Below, in pieces: positions 1 to 9,161 of a stretch of 64,000 nucleotides of DNA. The first letter of the stretch is position 1; the number at the start of each line of letters is the position of its first letter. The position numbers and the translations under genes are program-made. The notes below the pieces were generated by a model. That model searched no databases. It saw only the letters and a program-made list of their open reading frames with translations, and was not told the DNA's origin. Source of the DNA: Vicinamibacterales bacterium (GTDB taxonomy: Bacteria; Acidobacteriota; Vicinamibacteria; Vicinamibacterales; UBA2999); the NCBI GenBank assembly GCA_041659285.1, contig JBAZYO010000016.1, forward strand, positions 1 through 64,000, written 5' to 3'.

Positions 1-211
1 TACCAATTGTCACGCCAGTGGCATCGTTGGGTAGCTAAGTCCGGAAGGGAGAAACGCTGAATGCATCTAAGCGTGAAACCCACCTCAAGATGAGATTTCC
101 CTGGACGCAAGTCCCTAAAGGCTCCAAGTAGACCACTTGGTCGATAGGTCGGGTGTGGAAGCGTAGCGATACGTTCAGCTAACCGATACTAATCAGCCGT
201 GAGGCTTGACC
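1..211 (+). rRNA. rrl: 23S ribosomal RNA, 3' end (partial)
   Basis: The first about 210 bases match the conserved end of bacterial 23S rRNA: a GATAGGTCGGGTGTGGAAG-type segment, then CTAACCGATACTAATCAGCC and GTGAGGCTTGACC, which aligns with the last helix of domain VI. The gene enters from the left edge and is truncated there. A 5S gene follows after about 250 bases, the usual 23S-5S order. The exact 3' end is uncertain by a few bases. Confidence 0.93.
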
Positions 212-271
212 ATTTATTCACTTCGCTTGATTGTGAATGTGTGGTCATAAAAGCTATCGATTGCAGAGTAT

Positions 272-311
272 TCAGCCCGCCTTCGCCGCTAACGCGGCTT
301 CGGCGGGCAGC
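272..311. repeat. Imperfect hairpin in the 23S-5S spacer
   Basis: GCCCGCC and GGCGGGC arms, with an inner CCGC/GCGG pair, flank a short TAA-containing loop. Internal TTCG and CTTC stretches do not pair. The wording (GCCCGCCTTCGCCGC, GGCTTCGGCGGGC) resembles the GC-rich palindromic elements found later in tilS and at the start of the YeiH-family gene. It could be one copy of that family or a local rRNA processing hairpin; the sequence alone does not decide. Confidence 0.5.
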
Positions 312-464
312 TTGATGTTTCGATTGGTCGAATTGCTTAGAAATTCTAGGTAGCGATCGAACGATTGAGACGTCAAGTCACAATATGCTCTGGGACGATC
401 GGTTCGACGCTGTGCCGCGGCTCGCATGCCGCGACCGTCGAGGCGAATCCCAGGCACCAAGTTT

Positions 465-580
<116 letters not shown>

Positions 581-590
581 GATTAATCAC

Positions 591-626
591 AAAGGCCCGA
601 GTCCAAAAGACTCGGGCCTTTTTCTT
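591..626 (+). terminator. Rho-independent terminator of the rRNA operon
   Basis: A perfect stem AAGGCCCGAGTC / GACTCGGGCCTT around a CAAAA loop is followed by TTTCTT. A strong stem plus T run right behind 5S marks the end of the rRNA transcript. Confidence 0.93.
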
Positions 627-768
627 TGTACCCTAACTCCAGCCAAACAGGAACAAAGTCGCCTCCGCGCTGAACTCATTCCGGACCCCAAACAACGACG
701 ACCGCGCCCACTCCCCGGGCCACAGGTGACGAGTCCCGCGTGCGAGGGATCTTGGCCTTCATCTTTGA

Positions 769-3765
769 GTGCCCCGCGCTCTAGAATGCAGGGCAGTGTC
801 CGCCGTTCCTGCCAGCGCGCGCCCGTTCCTGCGCGGCTGCATCATCTGCATCCTGCTGCTCGCGCCACGTCCCGCGCTTGCCCTTGATCCCGCCAAGGCC
901 ATTACGCAATACCTGCACGAAATCTGGCAGACGAAAGACGGCCTCCCGCAGAACACCATCACCGCCATCGCGCAGACATCCGACGGATACCTGTGGCTCG
1001 GCACCCGCGCGGGACTTATTCGCTTCGATGGCGTCCGCTTCACGGTGTTCAGCTCGCAAACCACGCCGGAAATTACGCAGGACCAGATTCTCAGCCTGCT
1101 CGCGGACCGGCAGGGCCGCCTGTGGATCGGCACATGGGGCGGCGGACTCGTGCGGATGGACCGCGGTAGTTTCACGAGATTCTCAACCTCGGACGGCCTG
1201 CCCAGCGACCTGATCGCGACAATTTTCGAAGATCGGCAGGGCCGGCTCTGGATCGGCACCGACGGCGGCGGCCTCGCGCGGGCGGAGGAAGGCGGCAGCG
1301 CCAATCCCGAAATGGGCGTTCCCCAGCGATTTGTCACCGAGCGGTCGCGCGACGCGCTCGGTCTCAGCATTCGCGACATCCTCGAGGACGATGGCGGTTT
1401 GTGGATTGCGACCGACGCCGGTCTGGCCCACCTGCAGCGGGATGGCACGTTGCGCTCGTTCGGTCCGGCACAAGGCCTCTCGCGCACCAGCGTCCGTTCG
1501 CTCCTTCGCGATCGCGCTGGCACGCTCTGGATTGGCACCGACCTCGGCCTCAACCGCTATCGCGACGGCCAATTCACGGTGCTGACCAAGGCCGATGGCC
1601 TGTCACACAACGTGATCGTGTCGCTGGTCGAGGATCGAGAAGGCAGCGTCTGGATCGGCACCGACGGTGGCGGCATCAATCGCTGGCGCGATGGCGCGCT
1701 GACTTCGTTTACGTCAACGCTGGGCCTGTCGAACGACTCAATTCTTTCGATGCTGGAAGACCGCGAGGGCAGCCTGTGGATTGGCACCAACCTCGGCGGG
1801 CTCAACCGGCTCAAGGACGGACGCTTCACGCCGTTCACGAAACGCGAAGGGCTGTCGCACGACTACGTCCGCGCCGTCTACGAAGATCGCGCCGGCACGC
1901 TGTGGATCGGCACGGAGGGCGGCGGCCTTAACCGCGTGCGCGACGGGCAGGTGACGTCGTTCACGACGAAAAACGGCCTGTCCAACGACACGGTGTTCGC
2001 GATCCTCGAGGACCACGAGGGCAGCCTCTGGATTGGAACCGACAACGGCCTGACGAGGTTGCGCAACGGCCGCTTCGAAGTCTTCCACGCCGAAATGGGG
2101 ATGTCGAACGACAGCGTGCTCGCGCTGCACGAAGACCGGCAGGGCACCCTGTGGATCGGCACGTATGCCGGAGGGCTGAACCGCTACAAGGACGGCCGCT
2201 TCACGTCGTTCACGACCAAGGAAGGCCTGTCGCACAACACCGTCAACGTGATCTTCGAGGATCGCGACGCCAACCTCTGGATCGGCACGCGGGGGGGCGG
2301 TCTCAACCGCTACCAAGACGGCCAGTTCACGGCCTTCACGTCGAAGGACGGACTGTCCGACGACCTCGTGTTCGCATTGCACGAGGACGCCGCCGGCGCA
2401 CTCTGGATCGGGACCTACGGTGGCGGCCTGACCCGGCTCAAGGCCGGCCGGTTCTCCGTCGTCAGCGAAAGGCACGGCCTCTTCGACAACGTGGTTCACC
2501 GGATTATCGAAGACGGCCTCGGTAATGTGTGGATGAGCGGCAACAAGGGCATCTCCCGCGTGGTCAAGCGCGAGCTCGACGAGGTGGCCGATGGCAGCCG
2601 GCCGTTGCTCACGCCGATCGTCTACGGAACCGCCGACGGCATGCGGAACGCCGAGTGCAATGGCGGCGCCAACGCCGGCACGATCACGCGCGCGGGCCTG
2701 GTGTGGTTCCCGACCATCGAGGGCGCGGTCTCGGTTGATCCGGCGCATCTGACCACCAACACCGTTCCACCGCCGGTGGTGATCGAAGAAATCCTGATCG
2801 ACGGCCGCCGGTCCAGGTCCTCGGACGACCTGCGGCTGCCGTCTGACGCGCAGACGCTCGAGGTCCACTTCACCGCCCTCAGCTTCACGGCGCCGGCCGC
2901 CGTGCGCTTTCGCTACCGCCTGGAAGGGCTCGAGGATGACTGGGTGGAGACGGAGGGCCGACGAACGGCGTATTACTCGAAGCTGCCGCCGGGGCAGTAC
3001 AGCTTTCACGTGATTGCGGCCAACAACGACGGCGTGTGGAACGACACCGGCGCGACGCTGGCGGTCTCGGTGGCGCCGCGGCTCCAGGAGACGATCTGGT
3101 TCCGAGGCGCGGTGGTGTTGCTGTTCCTACTGGCCGGCCCGCTGTTCTATCGCTTCCGCTTGCGGCGGCTGACGGCGCAGAAGGCCGCCCTCGAGCGCCT
3201 GGTCGCCGAGCGCACGGCGGCGCTGGAGGCGGCCAACGGGCTCCTGGCGCAGCTGGCCCGCGAAGACGGCCTCACCGGGCTCATGAACCGGCGCGCCTTC
3301 GACTCCGCGCTTGCGGAGGAATGCCGGCGCGCCAGCCGCGTGCACTCACCGCTATCGCTGTTGCTGATCGACATCGACGTCTTCAAGGCCTACAACGACC
3401 ATCTTGGACACCAGGCGGGCGACGCCTGCCTCCGCGCGGTGTCGCAGGCCATTGCCTCGGCCAGCCGCCGGGCCGGCGAACTGGTGGCCAGGTACGGGGG
3501 CGAGGAGCTGGCGGTGATTATTCCGGGCGATGCCCCAGACAGCGTGACGCGCCAAGCCGAACTGTTGCGGATTCGGGTCCAGGACCTGGCGCTGCCGCAC
3601 CCGGCGTCTCCCGTGGCACCGGTCGTGACCGTGAGCATCGGTGTGGCGTTCAATCGACTGGACGGAGACGTGTCGCCGTCCGACTTGATCGCGGCCGCCG
3701 ACCGCGCGCTCTACCTGGCGAAAGAGCGGGGCCGCAACCGCACCGAGGTGCACCAGCAGACCTAA
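769..3765 (+). CDS. Beta-propeller sensor diguanylate cyclase (two-component-regulator propeller, Y_Y_Y, GGDEF)
   Basis: Predicted membrane sensor that makes c-di-GMP. A GTG start precedes a signal peptide (CIICILLLAPRPALA). Residues about 45-620 hold 13-14 propeller repeats, each with a D(R/H)xGxLWIGT-type core, enough for two seven-bladed propellers. A Y_Y_Y-type beta-sandwich (about 680-760) and one transmembrane helix (about 780-800, VVLLFLLAGPLFY) follow, then a short coiled coil and a GGDEF domain with active-site GGEEL near residue 910. The propellers should sit in the periplasm and sense an unknown, perhaps carbohydrate, ligand. The product-inhibition site that is usually RxxD reads RAGE here, so feedback inhibition may be weakened. 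Known relatives more often end in a histidine kinase. A downstream GTG within the signal-peptide region is an alternative start. Confidence 0.9.
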   Translation: MPRALECRAVSAVPASARPFLRGCIICILLLAPRPALALDPAKAITQYLHEIWQTKDGLPQNTITAIAQTSDGYLWLGTRAGLIRFDGVRFTVFSSQTTPEITQDQILSLLADRQGRLWIGTWGGGLVRMDRGSFTRFSTSDGLPSDLIATIFEDRQGRLWIGTDGGGLARAEEGGSANPEMGVPQRFVTERSRDALGLSIRDILEDDGGLWIATDAGLAHLQRDGTLRSFGPAQGLSRTSVRSLLRDRAGTLWIGTDLGLNRYRDGQFTVLTKADGLSHNVIVSLVEDREGSVWIGTDGGGINRWRDGALTSFTSTLGLSNDSILSMLEDREGSLWIGTNLGGLNRLKDGRFTPFTKREGLSHDYVRAVYEDRAGTLWIGTEGGGLNRVRDGQVTSFTTKNGLSNDTVFAILEDHEGSLWIGTDNGLTRLRNGRFEVFHAEMGMSNDSVLALHEDRQGTLWIGTYAGGLNRYKDGRFTSFTTKEGLSHNTVNVIFEDRDANLWIGTRGGGLNRYQDGQFTAFTSKDGLSDDLVFALHEDAAGALWIGTYGGGLTRLKAGRFSVVSERHGLFDNVVHRIIEDGLGNVWMSGNKGISRVVKRELDEVADGSRPLLTPIVYGTADGMRNAECNGGANAGTITRAGLVWFPTIEGAVSVDPAHLTTNTVPPPVVIEEILIDGRRSRSSDDLRLPSDAQTLEVHFTALSFTAPAAVRFRYRLEGLEDDWVETEGRRTAYYSKLPPGQYSFHVIAANNDGVWNDTGATLAVSVAPRLQETIWFRGAVVLLFLLAGPLFYRFRLRRLTAQKAALERLVAERTAALEAANGLLAQLAREDGLTGLMNRRAFDSALAEECRRASRVHSPLSLLLIDIDVFKAYNDHLGHQAGDACLRAVSQAIASASRRAGELVARYGGEELAVIIPGDAPDSVTRQAELLRIRVQDLALPHPASPVAPVVTVSIGVAFNRLDGDVSPSDLIAAADRALYLAKERGRNRTEVHQQT

Positions 3766-3774
3766 CGCGCCGGG

Positions 3775-4737
3775 TTACTTCGCCGGTTCGTCTTTCTCTA
3801 TCCGCTTTCGCATTAGCACCCGCCGCCCCCCGTCCGAGAATTCCACCGTGTCCATCAGCTGATTGATCAGGAACACGCCGCGGCCGCTCGGCTTGAGCAC
3901 GTTGTCGCCTTCCAGCGGATTGGGCACGGCCGAGACGTTGAAGCCGGGGCCTGGATCGCGAATGACGATGACCACCTCGCCGCCGACGTCGAAGGTCACC
4001 GAACACTGCACGCTCTTGGTCGGATCGCCCTTGCAGCCGTGGCGGATGGCGTTGGCCAGCCCTTCCTGCAGCGCCAGCTCCACCTTCATGACATCGTCTT
4101 CCGGCCAGCCCTTGCTGGTGAGGAGCTCGGTGACGCCGTCGCTCACGGTGGTCATGGCCGCCGGATCGGCGGGGATGGTGATGTTGAGCGCGCAGGTGGA
4201 GCAGTAGGGGAGCAGCCCGCCCAGCTTCTCGAGGCCGTCGATGGCGACGCGCAGCTCGTCGAGCTTTCGCCGCAGCTCGAGTTGCGTCTCCGCCTGGCGG
4301 CGCAGCGCAAGGAGGGCGGCGCGCTGGCCGTCGGTCAGCGTCCGCGGCATGCTGTCGATCACGCAGATGGTGCCGAGCGGATCGCCATCACGGGTGAGCA
4401 ACGACGCGCCCGCATAGAAGCGGATATGCGGGTCGTTGACCACCATGGGGTTGTCGCGGAAGCGCCCGTCGGTCAGCGTGTCTGGGACGACGAACAGTCC
4501 CGGCTGCTGAATGGCATGCGCGCAGAACGAAATATTGCGCGCCGTCTCCTGGATGTCGATGCCAACCTTGGACTTGAACCATTGCCGGTTCTCGTCAACC
4601 AGGGTGATCAGTGCGATCGGCGTGCCGCAGACCTGTGACGCCAGCAGCGTCAGGTCGTCGAACACCTGCTCGGGATCGGTGTCGAGCAGGTGGTAGGCGT
4701 GCAGCGCCTTGAGCCTGGCCGCTTCGTCAGCAATCAT
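3775..4737 (-). CDS. GAF domain protein with RsbW-type HATPase domain
   Basis: The N-terminal two thirds form a GAF domain of the type placed in front of phytochrome-like kinases (motifs FDDLTLLASQVCGTPIALIT and NISFCAHAI, then PLGTICVID). A short coiled linker and a CSTC pair follow. The C-terminal third is a serine-kinase-type HATPase_c domain: N box QEGLANAIRHG, G1 DPGPGFN and glycine lid SGRGVFLI. No HisKA phosphoacceptor domain is visible, so it looks like an anti-sigma or regulatory kinase (RsbW/SpoIIAB-like) rather than a classical histidine kinase. The CxxC could bind metal or be redox sensitive. It converges on the propeller cyclase with only 9 bases between them. Confidence 0.82.
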   Translation of the reverse strand: MIADEAARLKALHAYHLLDTDPEQVFDDLTLLASQVCGTPIALITLVDENRQWFKSKVGIDIQETARNISFCAHAIQQPGLFVVPDTLTDGRFRDNPMVVNDPHIRFYAGASLLTRDGDPLGTICVIDSMPRTLTDGQRAALLALRRQAETQLELRRKLDELRVAIDGLEKLGGLLPYCSTCALNITIPADPAAMTTVSDGVTELLTSKGWPEDDVMKVELALQEGLANAIRHGCKGDPTKSVQCSVTFDVGGEVVIVIRDPGPGFNVSAVPNPLEGDNVLKPSGRGVFLINQLMDTVEFSDGGRRVLMRKRIEKDEPAK

Positions 4738-4746
4738 GGCCGTGCC

Positions 4747-5724
4747 TCACTTCGCCGCAATCAGCGGCTTCACATGCCGGGCGATCTGCTCGTGTGTGGC
4801 GAACCACACCCCGGGCCTGCCCTTGATGTATTGGACGAGTTTCTCCAGCATTGCGGTCCGAGACCGGTGACCGGTCATGTGCGGATGCATGGTCAGCAGG
4901 AACAGCCCGCCTTCCTCATAGGCGACGTCGAACTCCGACTGGAACACCTCGTAGACGTCGCCGACGGAGGGATTCGAACCGTCGGCATTACTGCCGAAGT
5001 ACGGCGCGTCGTCCAGGATGCGCTCAATCGGCAACTCCACCACGCCGGTGGGCGCGCCATCCAGCAGCAGTTCATACGCGTCGTCGCTGGCCATCAGGCT
5101 GCTGTCGTAGAGGAACCCGGCGGCCTTCACCTGGCCCATGGTCCAGCCGCTGAACTTCCACGAGGGCGCGCGGTAGCCGACAGGGCGCTTGCCGGTCATC
5201 TTCGTCAGCGTCTCGATCGACAGGTCGAGCAGGCGCTGTTCCTCCCTCTCGTTGTTCAGCAGCGGCAATCGCTCGTGAATCCACCCATGAACACCGATTT
5301 CGTGCTGCGACTTCGCCGACTGGATGTCGGAGATCATTTTGGGATGCAGCATGGCGCTGGCGGCCGGGATGAAGAACGACGCCGGCACCTGCTGGCGATC
5401 GAGCATCCGCAGGATGCGCGGGAGGCCGTCCACGGCGCCGTACTCGCCGCGCGAGAGGATCTCGTAGTCCAGGTTGCCGGTCGAGAGGGTCGCCGAGGCG
5501 TTGTCCACATCGAACGACAGGCCCACGGCCACGCGCGCGCCATTGGGCCACGCGCCTTTCAGCCGCTTGCCGGCGCTGACGTGGAACATCTGGCTCTTGA
5601 GCTGCTCCACCGACAGCCTGGTGCCGGGCAGGGGATCCGGGCGCGCTTCGGTGGCCGCCGGCGTCGGCGGCTGTGCGCATGCGGCCGAGATGGCCAGAAT
5701 CGACGTGGCGAGAAGTCTGCGCAT
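4747..5724 (-). CDS. Polysaccharide deacetylase family lipoprotein
   Basis: A NodB-homology carbohydrate esterase-like enzyme of the cell envelope. The N-terminus MRRLLATSILAISAACAQP is a lipoprotein signal with lipobox SAAC. The metal-site order is visible: SFDVDN (TFDD equivalent), HGWIHE (HxxxH), RAPSWKFS, and HPHMTGH near the C-terminus. The ATG at 5724 is chosen because an AGGG lies about 8 bases upstream; ATG at 5730 and GTG at 5733 are alternatives. Its coding region starts just behind the amidohydrolase stop, so the two are probably cotranscribed. The subfamily resembles peptidoglycan or chitooligosaccharide deacetylases, but the substrate cannot be read from sequence. Confidence 0.85.
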   Translation of the reverse strand: MRRLLATSILAISAACAQPPTPAATEARPDPLPGTRLSVEQLKSQMFHVSAGKRLKGAWPNGARVAVGLSFDVDNASATLSTGNLDYEILSRGEYGAVDGLPRILRMLDRQQVPASFFIPAASAMLHPKMISDIQSAKSQHEIGVHGWIHERLPLLNNEREEQRLLDLSIETLTKMTGKRPVGYRAPSWKFSGWTMGQVKAAGFLYDSSLMASDDAYELLLDGAPTGVVELPIERILDDAPYFGSNADGSNPSVGDVYEVFQSEFDVAYEEGGLFLLTMHPHMTGHRSRTAMLEKLVQYIKGRPGVWFATHEQIARHVKPLIAAK

Positions 5725-5734
5725 GATCATCACC

Positions 5735-7399
5735 CTATCTTTCGAACACGGTCTTGCCGCCGACGATGGTCATCGTGACCTGGGCGTCGCGGAGCCGTGG
5801 TTCCGGACAGGTCAGCGGATCTTCGTTGAGCACCACGAAGTCGGCGAGCTTGCCCGGCTCGATCGATCCCTTGTCCTGCTCTTCCATCGTCAGCCACGCG
5901 TTGTTGATCGTGGCCAGCCTTATCGCCTGCTCGCGGCTGATGCGCTGATCGGTGCCCAGCACGCCGCCGGTAATCGTGTCTCGCGTCACGAAGTGGTAGA
6001 TCGTCCACAGCGGCGGATAGGGCACCACCGGCGCGTCGGTGCCCGACGACACCGGCAGGCCCGCCTCGAGGTACATCCTGACGGGCGTGGTGAGGCCGGC
6101 CCGTGCCGCGCCCCAGTACTTCACGAGGCTTGGGCCGGCGAGATAGAGGTGGCTCTGCGCGGAGATGGCCAGGCCCATCGCCTTCATCCGCGGCAGGTGG
6201 TCGGCTCGGCCGATGAACGCGTGCTCGATCGACCATCGCCTGCCCGCGATCGAGTGTTCGGCGTTGGCCTTCTCATACGCGTTCAGCACCAGGTCGATGG
6301 CGGCATCGCCGACGGCATGTGTGGCCACGCGCCAGTCGCTGCGATTGAGCGACATGACGGCGGCGATGAAGCGCTCGGTATCGATGGTCTGGAGGCCGCG
6401 GAACGCCTTGTTCTCACCCCACGGCTCTTGGTACGGCTCGCGCATGAGGCCGCCTTCGAAGCCGCCGTCCACGGCGAGCTTGACGCCGCCGACGCGCAGC
6501 CACTCGTCGCCGTCGGTGGGGTCGATGCCGGAAATCAGCGGTTCGGCGCCGGCCGGTCCGATCGCCGGCCTGAGCAGGGCGTTGACGCGCATGGTGAGCA
6601 GGCCGCGCTTCTGGATCTCCTCGAGCATCCGATAGTCGGCCACCGAAATGCCGGGGTGGCGGACCGTGGTGAGCCCGACGGCGTTGAGCTTCCTGTACTC
6701 CGCGACGCGGTCCGCGAGCTGATCGTTCGGGGTGCGCAGCGGCGGCCGCGGCATGGTGACCAGCGCCTTCGCCGTGTCCACGAGCTCGCCGTTCAGGCGT
6801 CCGTCGGGGTAGCGCGTGATGCGGCCTCCGGCTGGCTCCGGCGTCGTGATGTCGATGCCCGATCGCGTCAGCGCGGCGGAGTTGAGGATGTACTCGTGCC
6901 CGCCGCGAACGAGGATCACCGGATTCGCCGGCGCGATGCGGTCGAGATCGTCGCGCAGCGGCAAGCGCTGCTCCCTGAGCTGCGCCTCGTGCCAGTCGCT
7001 GTTGGAAACAAGCACCTCGCCCGGCGCCGCTGATGTCACACGCAACGCGATAGCGTTGGTCACGTCGGCGATGGACCGGGCCCGCGACAGGTCCACGCCG
7101 GGGCCGCCACCGGCGCCATGCAGGTGGTTGTCCATCAGGCCGGGCATCAGGGCCTGCCCCCGCAGGTCCACCATGCGCGTGGATGGCGCGGCGATCGCGC
7201 GCATTTGCGCGCTCGTCCCAACCGCCATCACCCGCTCTCCCGCGATGGCCACGGCCTCCGCGATCGAGAAGGCCGCGTCCACGGTGATCACCTTGCCGTT
7301 GTAGAGCACCACGGTGGGCACCGGAGGTTGCGGCAGTTGCGCGCCCGAAAGCGGCGCGAACAGCAAGATGACGACAACGGTCAGGACGCCTCGGATCAC
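5735..7399 (-). CDS. Amidohydrolase family 3 protein (YtcJ-like), secreted
   Basis: A metal-dependent amidohydrolase. After a signal sequence (VLTVVVILLFAPLSGAQ) comes the composite beta-sandwich start (TVVLYNGKVITVD), the HxH metal motif in GLMDNHLHGAG, the later histidine in VATHAVGDAAID, and the C-terminal GTDAPVVPY. The layout is that of the YtcJ/AepA group of exoenzyme-regulatory-like hydrolases. I chose GTG 7399, which begins directly at the signal peptide; an upstream TTG at 7438 would add 13 unlikely residues. It leads a two-gene leftward unit with the deacetylase. Confidence 0.87.
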   Translation of the reverse strand: MIRGVLTVVVILLFAPLSGAQLPQPPVPTVVLYNGKVITVDAAFSIAEAVAIAGERVMAVGTSAQMRAIAAPSTRMVDLRGQALMPGLMDNHLHGAGGGPGVDLSRARSIADVTNAIALRVTSAAPGEVLVSNSDWHEAQLREQRLPLRDDLDRIAPANPVILVRGGHEYILNSAALTRSGIDITTPEPAGGRITRYPDGRLNGELVDTAKALVTMPRPPLRTPNDQLADRVAEYRKLNAVGLTTVRHPGISVADYRMLEEIQKRGLLTMRVNALLRPAIGPAGAEPLISGIDPTDGDEWLRVGGVKLAVDGGFEGGLMREPYQEPWGENKAFRGLQTIDTERFIAAVMSLNRSDWRVATHAVGDAAIDLVLNAYEKANAEHSIAGRRWSIEHAFIGRADHLPRMKAMGLAISAQSHLYLAGPSLVKYWGAARAGLTTPVRMYLEAGLPVSSGTDAPVVPYPPLWTIYHFVTRDTITGGVLGTDQRISREQAIRLATINNAWLTMEEQDKGSIEPGKLADFVVLNEDPLTCPEPRLRDAQVTMTIVGGKTVFER

Positions 7400-7431
7400 G
7401 TCCGAAGAATACCCCGTTCGACTCAGGAGCG

Positions 7432-7674
7432 GACCCAAGCGGCTGGTTTGGCTTGTGGGCGAGCTGGAGTTGCTCGATCAGTTTTTCGCGCTGGTGACCA
7501 TCCGCTACGCCGACGGCCTGCGCCTGGATGTGCACGTGGATGCGCAGGCTGCCCGCCGATGGCAACTTCCGCCCGTCGTGTTGCCGGAATTGCTCGAAAA
7601 TGCAGTGAAGCACGACGAGCTTTCAACCGATAATCCACTGCAGATCGAGGTCCGTCTCGAGGGCGGAAGGCCGC
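7432..7674 (+). pseudogene. Relic of a LytS/YehU-type sensor histidine kinase
   Basis: In one rightward frame the otherwise empty 7.40-7.74 kb gap encodes a stretch with the LytS-type kinase order: ELELLDQFFALVTIRYADGL (the helix ahead of the ATPase domain), then LPPVVLPELLENAVKHDELS (N box ENAVKH) and NPLQIEVRLEGG. This is the middle of a His_kinase/HATPase_c module. The phosphoacceptor region upstream and the G boxes downstream are missing, and no start or ribosome-binding site is present. It is best read as the surviving fragment of a deleted kinase. Confidence 0.65.
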
Positions 7675-7744
7675 CTCACCGTGACACTTCCGCCGCTGGC
7701 GGACGACGGCTCAAACATTGCACAATAGGGGAATCAGGCAATCA

Positions 7745-9040
7745 ATGCGGCGGGTAATGACCTCTCTGGCGCTCACTATCGCCCTGCTGTGTCCTTTGAC
7801 GGCCGCAGCGCAGACCGCGCCCAGCAACTGCTCGGTGACGTCGCAGAACCTGTATGTTCGCGACGCGCTGAACACGTACTACTACTGGTACCAGTTCCTG
7901 CCCTCTTCCACTGCCGTCAACCCGGCGAGCTTCTCGTCGCCGGAGGCGTATCTCGAGGCCGTTCGTCACCGGCCGATCGACAACTCCTACAGCTACATCC
8001 AGTCGGCCGCCGCCAATGATGCGTTCTACAGCGACAGCCAGTTCATCGGCTTTGGCTTCGGCAACCAGGTAAGCGGCACCGAGATGCGCGTGCTGCAGGT
8101 CTACGACGCGAGTCCGGCACTCGAGGCCGGGCTGTCGCGCGGCGATCGCATTACGCACGTCAACGGGCAGAGCGTCGCGTCGCTGATCGCGGCCGGCACC
8201 ATCGGGTCGGCGTTTGGCGCGAGTGAGATCGGGGTCACGTCCGAGATCGTGTTTGTCAACACCGCCGGCGAGCAGCGCCAGGCGCGGATGACCAAGCGCC
8301 TCGTCACCATTCCGACCGTGTCGCTGACGCGGGTGCTGGACGTGGACGGGCGGAAGGTCGGCTACCTGTTCTTCCGGAACTTCGTGCGCCCCTCTGTGGC
8401 CGCGCTCGATGACGCGTTTGCCGCGCTGCGCGCGGCGGGCGCCACCGAACTCGTGCTCGACCTGCGCTACAACGGCGGCGGCCTTGTTGACGTCGCCACG
8501 CACCTGGCCAGCCTGATCGGCGGGTCGCGCACCAACGGCCAGGTGATGATGACCTACACGCACAGCGACCGGGCGGCGGTGCTCAACAAGACCACCCGGT
8601 TCGAGGACCCCGCTCAGGCGCTGAACCTGCAGCGGCTGGTCGCCATCACCACCCGCGCCTCCGCCTCCGCAAGCGAGTTGGTGATCAACGCGCTCCGCCC
8701 GTTCATTCCGGTGACGGTAATCGGCGACACCACCTACGGCAAGCCGGTGGGCCAGTACGGCCTGACCTTCTGCGACAAGGTGCTCGCCGCAGTTTCGTTC
8801 ACGCTGCGCAACGCGAACAACGAAGGTGATTACTTCGACGGCATCGCGCCGACGTGCGCCGCGCCGGATGACGCGTCCCACCAACTCGGGGACCCGGCCG
8901 AGGGCTCGCTGGCCGAGGCCCTGACCTACATTCGCACCGGCAGCTGCAGCGCCAGGGCCGAAGGCGCCGCCCGCGCCATGCGCGCTGCCGCGCCACCGCC
9001 GCGATTAACCGGGTGGGCGTCGCTCCTCAACGCTCAGTAG
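7745..9040 (+). CDS. S41 family C-terminal-processing-type peptidase
   Basis: A secreted serine peptidase of the CtpA/tail-specific family, 431 aa. The signal peptide is MRRVMTSLALTIALLCPLTAAAQ. An N-terminal helical segment is followed by a PDZ domain (about 95-190, with SPALEAGLSRGDRITHVNG) and the S41 core: LVLDLRYNGGG, the serine region TTRASASASELVINAL and the lysine in GDTTYGKPVGQ. All three hallmark blocks are intact. The ATG at 7745 begins the signal peptide; an upstream in-frame start at 7718 would add nine residues. It converges on dus, with a shared hairpin between. Confidence 0.88.
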   Translation: MRRVMTSLALTIALLCPLTAAAQTAPSNCSVTSQNLYVRDALNTYYYWYQFLPSSTAVNPASFSSPEAYLEAVRHRPIDNSYSYIQSAAANDAFYSDSQFIGFGFGNQVSGTEMRVLQVYDASPALEAGLSRGDRITHVNGQSVASLIAAGTIGSAFGASEIGVTSEIVFVNTAGEQRQARMTKRLVTIPTVSLTRVLDVDGRKVGYLFFRNFVRPSVAALDDAFAALRAAGATELVLDLRYNGGGLVDVATHLASLIGGSRTNGQVMMTYTHSDRAAVLNKTTRFEDPAQALNLQRLVAITTRASASASELVINALRPFIPVTVIGDTTYGKPVGQYGLTFCDKVLAAVSFTLRNANNEGDYFDGIAPTCAAPDDASHQLGDPAEGSLAEALTYIRTGSCSARAEGAARAMRAAAPPPRLTGWASLLNAQ

Positions 9041-9097
9041 TTCCTGAACTCCCCGGGTATCGACGGGGATTGGCCCAAGATCCTGAAAGAGCTTTAC

Positions 9098-9160
9098 AAG
9101 AGGTCAGAAGATCAGAAGAAATTGTCTTAACAACAACTTCTTCCAAGCTCCTGATCTCTT
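9098..9160. terminator. Probable bidirectional terminator between S41 peptidase and dus
   Basis: A long imperfect inverted repeat: AAGAGGTCAGAAG pairs with CTCCTGATCTCTT, and AGAAGAAATTGT with ACAACTTCTTCC, around a CTTAAC loop. It sits exactly between two convergent genes, and short T/A-rich stretches flank the arms. Confidence 0.55.
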
Positions 9161-9161
9161 G

